Below, piece after piece: positions 27,074 through 34,730 of a stretch of DNA of 64,000 bases; position 1 is the stretch's first letter, and every line of letters starts with the position of its first letter. This DNA is from Arthrobacter luteolus NBRC 107841 (GTDB lineage: Bacteria > Actinomycetota > Actinomycetes > Actinomycetales > Micrococcaceae): contig NZ_BCQM01000002.1 of NCBI RefSeq assembly GCF_001552075.1, forward strand, positions 62,001 to 126,000, given 5' to 3'. The notes below the pieces were generated by a model. The model was given only the letters and a program-made list of their open reading frames with translations, was not told the DNA's origin and did not search any database. A program made the position numbers and the translations under genes.

Positions 27074-28075
27074 ATGAAGAGCAGCAGTGTTCTGACGGAT
27101 GAAGCGGGGCACGCGGAGGCAAGCGTGCGATGGCCGGACTCCATAGCGGTCATCGGTGCGGCGGGGCTGGTCGGATCCAGTGTTGTGTACCAGCTTGGCC
27201 TCGAGGGGATTGGCCGCATCGTGCACATGGTTGATGTAAAGGAAAATCTCTCGCGGGCCCATGCCCTCGACATTGCTGAGGCTCAGGCGCTCGCCGGCGT
27301 CAGCGGTCCGGAGCTGCACGTTGTTCCGGCGGCCGAAGTATCCGAGGTCGGCTCCGTTGACCTGGTTATCCTCGCGGCCTCAGCTCCCGAGATCCCAGGC
27401 GGTGACCGCAGGGAGTTCCTGGCGGCCAACCTGCAGCTACTCGGTGTGCTTGCACCTGCGGTGCAAGCACTGGCGGGGTCTGCAGGCGTGGTCTTGGTTC
27501 TTTCCAACCCTGTTGATGTGATGGCTGACTGCCTGCATCGGATGACGGACATCGAACCCCAACGAATCCTGGGCTACAGCCTCAACGATTCCGTCCGATT
27601 TCAGCTCGCGGTTGCGAGAGAGCTTCAGGTGATGCCTGAACAGGTCGAAGCCCTGGTGCTGGGTGAACACGGGGGCGGTCAGGTATTGATGTTCAGCCGG
27701 CTGAGGGTCGACGGGCAGCCGGTGGAACTCTCCGAACTCCAGCAGACGCGGATTCGTTCGGATGTCGACGGGTGGTTTGCCCGCTGGTCAGGCCTGGAAC
27801 CGGGCCGAAGCACAGGATGGACGACGTCGTTCGGCACGATGAGTACCATTCGGTCCATGGGCAGTGGCGGCCTCTTCCCTGCTGCGGCCTGGACCGGCGG
27901 TCTGTCAGGGATGCCTGAGACTTTTGTGGCACTGCCCGTTCGCTGCCTGAACGGCACGGTTGCGGTTCAGCCGTGGGAAGGCAGCGCCGAAGAGCGAAAA
28001 GAAATCCTCGATGCTGCCGTTTCCGTGCGGTCCGCGGCGGATACGGGCTTGCGGGGCCACCGGACCGTGAGCTGA
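27074..28075 (+). CDS. Malate/lactate dehydrogenase-family oxidoreductase
   Basis: A 333-residue NAD-dependent 2-hydroxyacid dehydrogenase. The Rossmann motif GAAGLVGSS is followed by an Asp at the end of beta-2 (MVDVKEN), which favours NAD. LVLSNPVDV, the Asp/Arg pair in LNDSVRF and the catalytic His in GEHGGGQV are present. The substrate loop reads GGDRREFL instead of the usual GxxRxDLL, and SLNDS replaces the usual GT(x)LDS, so its substrate is probably not plain malate or lactate. Residues 1-22 are an unconserved extension. It ends the catabolic operon. Confidence 0.88.
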   Translation: MKSSSVLTDEAGHAEASVRWPDSIAVIGAAGLVGSSVVYQLGLEGIGRIVHMVDVKENLSRAHALDIAEAQALAGVSGPELHVVPAAEVSEVGSVDLVILAASAPEIPGGDRREFLAANLQLLGVLAPAVQALAGSAGVVLVLSNPVDVMADCLHRMTDIEPQRILGYSLNDSVRFQLAVARELQVMPEQVEALVLGEHGGGQVLMFSRLRVDGQPVELSELQQTRIRSDVDGWFARWSGLEPGRSTGWTTSFGTMSTIRSMGSGGLFPAAAWTGGLSGMPETFVALPVRCLNGTVAVQPWEGSAEERKEILDAAVSVRSAADTGLRGHRTVS

Positions 28076-28092
28076 GCAGACGCTCCGTCCGC

Positions 28093-28143
28093 CTTTCCCA
28101 CCTCCGCGTCGGTACTGACGCGCACGGCGCGGTTGTGGGAAAG
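28093..28143 (+). terminator. Nested hairpin after the catabolic operon
   Basis: Outer arms CTTTCCCAC (28093-28101) and GTGGGAAAG (28135-28143) enclose inner arms CGCGTC (28105-28110) and GACGCG (28117-28122). It lies between the dehydrogenase stop and the VanY ribosome-binding site. There is no T-run, so it may be a regulatory hairpin instead of a true terminator. Confidence 0.4.
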
Positions 28144-28161
28144 TTGCGGTGGAGGAAAAGC

Positions 28162-28917
28162 ATGCCGCGCCAGCACGTCAACACACACATCGCCATTATC
28201 GCGTGTGTATGCCTGTGCCTGCTGGCGTACCTGTCCTGGTCTGCTCCGGACCCTGATATCAATGCCAGCGCGCCTGCCTCGGATGCTGACGCGACGTCCA
28301 GTGCGGCTGCACCGGACCCGGGAACCGGGGCCACGACCAGTGCAGCCCCGGACTACGACTCACCGCACAGCATCACCGTGGTGGTGAACAAACACCGCCC
28401 GCTGGCGGACCGCGCCTACGTCCCCGCCGACCTGGCGGACACCGCAGGGGTGCCGCTGCGCGCCGAAGCAGCCTCCGCGTACCTGCAGATGAGCGCAGAC
28501 GCCGCAGCGGCAGGCATCGGCCTGGCTGCAGTCAGCGGCTTCCGGGCCGCAGATGCCCAGGGACTGCTCCACGATTCCTACACCGAGAGTTACGGGGTGA
28601 GCGCTGCCGAAGCCATCTCCGCACGCGCTGGATTCAGCGAACACCAGACCGGGCTGGCAGTGGACATTGGCAACAACGACGGCGCCTGCTCGCTCAAGTC
28701 CTGCTTCGCCACCACCCCGGCCGGTGCCTGGGCCGCGGCCAATGCCCACCGGTTCGGGTTCATCATCCGCTATCCGGAGGGAGCGGAACACATCACAGGA
28801 TTTACCTACGAACCGTGGCACCTGCGCTATGTGGGTACGGGCCTGGCACAGAAACTGTTCGACGCCGGCATCACCCTGGAAGAGCACGCCGGCCTTCCGC
28901 CCGCGCCCGGCTACTGA
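28162..28917 (+). CDS. VanY-like D-alanyl-D-alanine carboxypeptidase
   Basis: A 251-residue zinc peptidase of family M15B. A signal anchor (residues about 9-27) and a Ser/Ala/Asp-rich linker (to about residue 70) precede the catalytic domain. The SGFR motif, EHQTGLAVDIG with zinc-ligand His and Asp, and EPWHLRYVG with the last zinc His are all present. Known members trim D-Ala from peptidoglycan stem peptides outside the membrane. ATG 28162 follows GGAGG; the frame extends further upstream but without a start signal. Confidence 0.9.
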   Translation: MPRQHVNTHIAIIACVCLCLLAYLSWSAPDPDINASAPASDADATSSAAAPDPGTGATTSAAPDYDSPHSITVVVNKHRPLADRAYVPADLADTAGVPLRAEAASAYLQMSADAAAAGIGLAAVSGFRAADAQGLLHDSYTESYGVSAAEAISARAGFSEHQTGLAVDIGNNDGACSLKSCFATTPAGAWAAANAHRFGFIIRYPEGAEHITGFTYEPWHLRYVGTGLAQKLFDAGITLEEHAGLPPAPGY

Positions 28918-28927
28918 GCAGGCAAGC

Positions 28928-28953
28928 CTGCCAGCCCTCCCCGGGGCCGGCAG
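28928..28953. terminator. Hairpin between convergent VanY and SDR genes
   Basis: CTGCC-A-GCCC pairs with GGGC-C-GGCAG around a six-base loop, with one mismatch, filling the gap between the two converging stops. A second small palindrome GCAGGCAAGCCTGC overlaps its left side (28918-28931). Likely a bidirectional stop for transcription. Confidence 0.5.
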
Positions 28954-29787
28954 CTACCCAGCCTCCCGCCCCCACCGGCCGGCGTCGAGCGCAGCTACAA
29001 CACCGCCGTCGACCAGCAGGTCAATACCGGTGATGAAGCTGGCATCGCTGCTGAGCAGGAAGGCCGCGGCGTTGGCGATGTCACCCGGTGTGCCGAGGCG
29101 TCCCGTTCCGGAGCCTTCGATCATGGCCCGCATCTGCGCGCCCGACCCTCCGGCGAGCTCCTGCTGGCCCATCGGCGTGGAAATCACTCCGGGACTGATG
29201 CTGTTCAGCCGCGCACCGCGCCCGCCCCACCGCACGCTCTCCGCCTGGACCCGGGCCTGATTGGCGCGTTTGGCCACACTGTAGGCGTACCCCGGATCGT
29301 CGATGCCCGTGACGAACGGCAGCCCGAGCAGGTCATCAGCCGGTTTCGCGGCGAGGTCCGCGAGCGCGTCCGGGGGAATCCGGCCACCCGCCATGTACGC
29401 GGACATGCTGGAGATGACGACGCCGGCACCGCCGCGGGCGATCACCTTCTCGAATTCGTCCAGCACCAGGGCGACGCCGTAGAGGTCGACCCGCCAGATG
29501 GCATCCACCGGTGCCTGCACGGGGGAAAGCCCGGCAGTATGAACGACGCCGGTGACCGTACCCAGTTCCCGGGCCGTGGCTGCCAGGGCCGCTGTGGAGT
29601 CCCGCGAGGAAACGTCCACCACCTGGGAGGCGACGTCGTACCCCTCAGCAAGGGCCTTATCCACGGCATCCTCGAGGAGCGCTTCGTTGAAGTCCGCGAG
29701 GAGCACCTTCCTGCCCGCACCGGACCGGCGCACCACGGCCAGCCCCATACCGCCCACTCCGATTACTGCCAATACGTCCGCTGTCAT
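28954..29787 (-). CDS. SDR-family oxidoreductase with GxGGMG cofactor motif
   Basis: A 277-residue short-chain dehydrogenase. The nucleotide motif is VIGVGGMG (residues 8-15) instead of the classical TGxxxGIG, a variant I know from actinobacterial SDRs. Asp after beta-2 (LLADFN) suggests NAD. The catalytic Ser (ISSMSAYM) and the YxxxK motif (YSVAK) are present, and LNSISPGVISTPM is typical. Start ATG 29787 gives MTADVLAVIG; the longer frame from 29910 has no family similarity. Substrate unknown. Confidence 0.88.
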   Translation of the reverse strand: MTADVLAVIGVGGMGLAVVRRSGAGRKVLLADFNEALLEDAVDKALAEGYDVASQVVDVSSRDSTAALAATARELGTVTGVVHTAGLSPVQAPVDAIWRVDLYGVALVLDEFEKVIARGGAGVVISSMSAYMAGGRIPPDALADLAAKPADDLLGLPFVTGIDDPGYAYSVAKRANQARVQAESVRWGGRGARLNSISPGVISTPMGQQELAGGSGAQMRAMIEGSGTGRLGTPGDIANAAAFLLSSDASFITGIDLLVDGGVVAALDAGRWGREAG

Positions 29788-29954
29788 GTCCGCTCCAGTC
29801 CTCTGCACGGTTGGGGTGCGCTGTGCCTCCGCCGCGAAGCTCACGGGGTGCCGGCCGGAGCACCAGGTCCCGGCCACCTGCCCAGTCTGGCGCGGGCAGC
29901 GGCGCTTCACAACAGTCGACGCCGGGTGCCTTGGCCCGCTGATCGGCGGGCGGG

Positions 29955-30221
29955 CTATCCGCAGGCGGGCGCATCCGCCAGGTCATCCATGTCCGCCGCG
30001 GGGCTGCCGGCCAACCCTCCCGCCCCGCCGGCGGGCCGGCTGAGCGGGGATGCAGGCAGCCAGGAACCGGGGTCGCTGAGTTCTACGCGGTAAGCCCCGC
30101 AGCGGACGCATTTTCGGTAGGAGATTGTCCCCATGGATGAGCGATGCCGGGAGGCCGTAACCCATCCGTGTTCGCACTCCTGGCTGATTCCGTGGCTGGC
30201 CGGCTGTTTCTGCGTTTCCAT
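29955..30221 (-). CDS. Small Cys-containing protein of unknown function
   Basis: An 88-residue protein with a conserved-looking core CEHGWVTASRHRSSMGTISYRKCVRCGAYRVEL, split here as CEHGW.. and CVRCGAYRVEL, which resembles a small zinc-ribbon (one Cys-His pair plus CxxC). The C-terminal 35 residues are Gly/Ala-rich and poorly constrained. It is divergent from the CGNR gene with only 25 bases between the start codons, so the two probably share control. Confidence 0.6.
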   Translation of the reverse strand: METQKQPASHGISQECEHGWVTASRHRSSMGTISYRKCVRCGAYRVELSDPGSWLPASPLSRPAGGAGGLAGSPAADMDDLADAPACG

Positions 30222-30234
30222 GTTCTGAGCATGA

Positions 30235-30246
30235 TGTAATGGCGTT
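30235..30246 (+). promoter_or_regulatory. Candidate promoter for a leaderless CGNR mRNA
   Basis: An extended -10 TGATGTAAT (hexamer TGTAAT, 30235-30240) ends six bases before the CGNR ATG at 30247. No Shine-Dalgarno sequence fits, so transcription probably begins at or next to the start codon. Confidence 0.4.
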
Positions 30247-30780
30247 ATGCATCTCAACCCTTACGGGGAGTACGCCGTCCTGCTGGCGGCGTCGCTGGCC
30301 AATGACTGGCCCCTGACCCGCGGCGGCATTGTGGCCAGGACACGCAGCTTCGGTATGACAATGGCCTTCTCGGAGTCGCCGGCTGACCACCAGGAGGTCA
30401 GGGCGGTCGTGGACCGGTGGCTTGCGATCGTGGATGCGTCAGCCGCGGACCAGCGTGCCGGCCTGCTGAACGGGTTGATGAAGGACGCCGCAGCGTACCC
30501 CCGGCTCACTGATCACGACGGCGAAGGCTGGCATCTGCATTACCGGGACGATGGGCAGTCGCTGGCCGAGGTGCTGCTGGCCGTCATCAGTGTGGGCACC
30601 GCCCTGCACCTGACCACCCGTGGAATGACCCGCCTGCGCCGGTGCGAAGCCGGGCTCACACCGGGAGACTCCTGCCGGAACGTGGTGGTTGATGTCACCC
30701 GCAACGGCCGGCAGCGGTACTGCTCAGTGCGGTGCGGCAACCGGGCGGCCGTGCGCCGGCACCGGGCCCTGCACCCGTAG
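30247..30780 (+). CDS. CGNR zinc-finger regulator with ABATE domain
   Basis: A 177-residue protein with an N-terminal ABATE ligand-sensing domain (LLAASLANDWP.., residues 8-120) and a C-terminal CGNR zinc finger (RYCSVRCGNRAAVRRHR) that is thought to bind DNA. An extra cysteine pair (RRCEAG, DSCRN) completes the metal site. Such proteins are putative one-component transcription factors of actinobacteria. No ribosome-binding site is evident and a -10 element ends at the start codon, so the mRNA may be leaderless. Confidence 0.85.
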   Translation: MHLNPYGEYAVLLAASLANDWPLTRGGIVARTRSFGMTMAFSESPADHQEVRAVVDRWLAIVDASAADQRAGLLNGLMKDAAAYPRLTDHDGEGWHLHYRDDGQSLAEVLLAVISVGTALHLTTRGMTRLRRCEAGLTPGDSCRNVVVDVTRNGRQRYCSVRCGNRAAVRRHRALHP

Positions 30781-30888
30781 GCCCCGCGGTTGCGTTCCCT
30801 GCAGCGGAAGTCGGAGCCGGACCCTGTGCAGCCGGGCGGCCAGTGCGGGACACTGGGGGACTAGCTCTGGCCGAATCGGAGACCTGCC

Positions 30889-31758
30889 ATGACCGGAATC
30901 ATGCCGATGCTGACCCTGAACAACGACGCCGAGGTCCCCGCCTTGGGATTTGGGGTGTACCGCAACCCGCCCGCCCGGACCACCGTGTCCGTGGAGACCG
31001 CTCTGGCCAACGGATACCGGCTGATCGATACTGCGGCCGCTTACCAGAATGAGGCGGAGGTTGGTTCGGCCCTGAGCCAGACCGGCGTCGACCGGGCCGG
31101 GCTGTTCATCACCACCAAACTGTGGGTGGATGACTACGGCTATGATTCGGCGCTGCGGGCCTTCGACGACAGCCTGGCGAGACTGGGCCTCGACTATTTG
31201 GACCTGTACCTGCTGCACCAGCCGCTGCCCTCAGATTTCGATGCCACGGTGGCCGCGTACCAGGCGCTCCAGACCCTTTACGAACAGGGCAGGGTCCGGG
31301 CGATCGGGGTCTGCAATTTTGACACCGGGGAGCTGGCCGAACTGCTGGCCCGCACCGACGTCGTACCTGCGGTAAACCAGATCCAGGTGCATCCCTACTT
31401 CAGCCAGCCCGAAGTCAGGGCCTTCAACCTGGAACACGGGATCCTCACGGAAGCATGGTCACCGATCGGGGGCGTCAACCGGTACTGGTCCGATGCCGGG
31501 CAGATGAAGGACCCGCTGCAGGATCCGGTGATCACGGCCCTGGCCGCCAAATATCATAAGACCCCGGCGCAGGTGATTCTGCGCTGGCATGTCCAGCTGG
31601 GGATCTGCGCTATCCCGAAATCGGTCACCCCAAAGCGGATCGCGGAGAACATTAACATTTTCGATTTCTCCCTCACCCTGCCGGAACTTTCCGACATCAC
31701 CTCGCTGGACACCGGAATCCGTGGAGGCCCCAATCCGCAGGAGATCACCCGGTCCTGA
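30889..31758 (+). CDS. Aldo/keto reductase (2,5-diketo-D-gluconate reductase-like)
   Basis: A 289-residue NADPH-dependent carbonyl reductase of the AKR5-like branch. The catalytic tetrad is visible: Asp in LIDTAAAY, Tyr in AAYQNE, Lys in ITTKLW and His in LLHQPLP. The C-terminal phosphate-binding segment IPKSVTPKRIAENINIFDF indicates NADPH. It stands between the CGNR regulator and the YbaK gene; substrate not predictable. Confidence 0.9.
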   Translation: MTGIMPMLTLNNDAEVPALGFGVYRNPPARTTVSVETALANGYRLIDTAAAYQNEAEVGSALSQTGVDRAGLFITTKLWVDDYGYDSALRAFDDSLARLGLDYLDLYLLHQPLPSDFDATVAAYQALQTLYEQGRVRAIGVCNFDTGELAELLARTDVVPAVNQIQVHPYFSQPEVRAFNLEHGILTEAWSPIGGVNRYWSDAGQMKDPLQDPVITALAAKYHKTPAQVILRWHVQLGICAIPKSVTPKRIAENINIFDFSLTLPELSDITSLDTGIRGGPNPQEITRS

Positions 31759-31856
31759 AGCGTCTTGTGCGGCCCCGCTGGGCGGCCGGCGGCCGCTGGA
31801 GCTTCAGGGAGTGGCGCTTCCCGAACCGCGGTGTTCCGCTTTGCTAGGGTCACTGC

Positions 31857-32336
31857 ATGCTCTCTTCCCATCTGCCCCCAACTGCTGCCCGGGTGCAGCA
31901 GGCCCTCGCGGACAAAGGCTCCGCCGCCCGCGTCATTGAACTCGATGCCTCGGCGCGGACCGCCGCGGAAGCCGCCCATGCGCTGGGATGCGAGGTGGGC
32001 GCCATCGGCAACAGCCTCGTGTTTATGGCCGACGGCGCGCCCCTCCTGGTGATCACCAGCGGCGCCCACCGGGTGGACACAGCAGCGCTCGCGGACCGGT
32101 TAGGCAGGGCGAAGATCAAACGGGCCGCACCCGAGCAGGTTCGGTCTGCCACGGGCCAGGCCATTGGCGGGGTGGCTCCGCTGGGGCACCCGGAGCCAGT
32201 CCGCACAGTGATCGACCGCGACCTGGCGCAATATGCGGACGTCTGGGTCTCCGCCGGGACGCCGTACACGGTATTCCGGACGGACTTTGCCGAGCTGGTC
32301 CTGCTCACGGGCGGCCAGACGCTGCAGGTGGACTGA
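31857..32336 (+). CDS. YbaK/EbsC-type aminoacyl-tRNA deacylase
   Basis: A 159-residue protein of the YbaK/ProXp superfamily, which hydrolyses mischarged aminoacyl-tRNAs (for example Cys- or Ala-tRNA-Pro) in trans. The conserved NSLVF near residue 52, the lysine in GRAKIKRA and the GQAIGGVAPLGHP loop are characteristic. The length is normal for a stand-alone editing domain. The gene is followed by a G-rich gap with no gene. Confidence 0.88.
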   Translation: MLSSHLPPTAARVQQALADKGSAARVIELDASARTAAEAAHALGCEVGAIGNSLVFMADGAPLLVITSGAHRVDTAALADRLGRAKIKRAAPEQVRSATGQAIGGVAPLGHPEPVRTVIDRDLAQYADVWVSAGTPYTVFRTDFAELVLLTGGQTLQVD

Positions 32337-33577
<1,241 letters not shown>

Positions 33578-33747
33578 GGCCGGGGGCACGGGTCCCGGCG
33601 GTTGCCGGGGCTGGTGAGGTGGCGTCTGGGGCGGGCGGAGCGGTTCGTGAGGTGGCGCCGTCGTACTTTGAATGCCGCCGCCGGTGGGTTGGTCGCACAC
33701 CGGGTTCAGGTGCGTAGCCCGGCGGTAGGAATGGAGGAACGGGCAGG

Positions 33748-34344
33748 ATGGGCAACCGGGGAGCTGACGCGTACCGCCGCCGGATGGAGCAGGCCGCAAG
33801 GTTGCGTGCGTCCGGGGTTCCGGAGCAGCAGGAGGCTGCGGAGACCCCGGAAGAGGCGGAGCTGCGGCGCAGGAAGGCCATGATCGACCCGGGGGACAGG
33901 GCGGATTACCTGATCCGGGACGCCATGCAGCGAGGCGAGTTCGACAACCTCAAATATGCGGGCAAACCGCTGCCCGGAACGGGTGAGGGGCACGATCCGG
34001 ACTGGTGGATCAAGGGACTCATCCAGCGCGAAAACCTTAGCGGCCTGGGTCCTCCTGCGCTGTTGCTGCGGGTCGAGGACGCCGAACTGGACAGCCGTCT
34101 CGATGCGAAACCGTCCGCAGCCCTGGTCCGGGCGGCTGTGGAGGACTTCAACGCCCGCATCGTCGAGGCCCGACGGCAGCTGCTCGGTGGTCCTCCGGTT
34201 ATCACGAAATTGCGCGACGTCGACACGGAGGTCCGGCGCTGGCGGGAACGCAGGGCTGCGGCAGGACCTCCGGAAGCGGCGCCGGAACCGCCGAGGCCTT
34301 GGTGGCGGCGGGTGGGGCGGAGAAGCGGAAGGAACCGCAGCTGA
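33748..34344 (+). CDS. DUF1992 (DnaJ-C28-like) protein
   Basis: A 198-residue protein with the DUF1992 core: RKAMIDPGDRADYLIRDAM, GEFDNLKYAGKPLPG and DPDWWIKGLIQRENL across residues 42-95, followed by a helical region and a basic tail. Homologues occur as stand-alone bacterial proteins and in eukaryotic DNAJC28; the function is not known. ATG 33748 follows GGAGGAAC. Confidence 0.88.
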   Translation: MGNRGADAYRRRMEQAARLRASGVPEQQEAAETPEEAELRRRKAMIDPGDRADYLIRDAMQRGEFDNLKYAGKPLPGTGEGHDPDWWIKGLIQRENLSGLGPPALLLRVEDAELDSRLDAKPSAALVRAAVEDFNARIVEARRQLLGGPPVITKLRDVDTEVRRWRERRAAAGPPEAAPEPPRPWWRRVGRRSGRNRS

Positions 34345-34730
34345 CTGGCAGCCCGGAAGCCGGGCGGCTGGCTGGTTGGGTGGTTGGGTGGAGGCGGGCT
34401 GGTTGGGTGGGCCGTGAGGCCGTGAGGCCGTGAGGCCGTGGGGCCGTGGGGCGTGGCTGCCGTGGCTGCCGGGGACGGAACCCGAGCATGCGCGTGGGCG
34501 GCGCCCCCGAAGGCGACGTGACGCCGTCGGACGCTCCTGGGTGCATGCGCCGATTGGCTGGACAGCAGGGGTGGGTTCTCGCCTCAATCCCGCCCGAAGA
34601 CACTACTCGATTCCGGTCCTTCCGACACCAAAAAGAACGAGTATTTGATCGCAAATGTCCCGTATCCGGCCGCGCCAAAATCGCCCATTTTAGGGCTCGA
34701 AATGTCGGTGGCGGGTGAAAGCCTTGAGCT
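34345..34730 (+). repeat. Intergenic region with 8-bp tandem repeats
   Basis: This 386-base gap has no supported gene. It starts with GGTTGGGT repeats (34374-34389) and then carries five units of an 8-mer, three GCCGTGAG and two GCCGTGGG (34411-34450). The last 110 bases, from about 34620, are markedly AT-richer and probably hold the promoter of the downstream DUF222/HNH gene. Confidence 0.7.
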
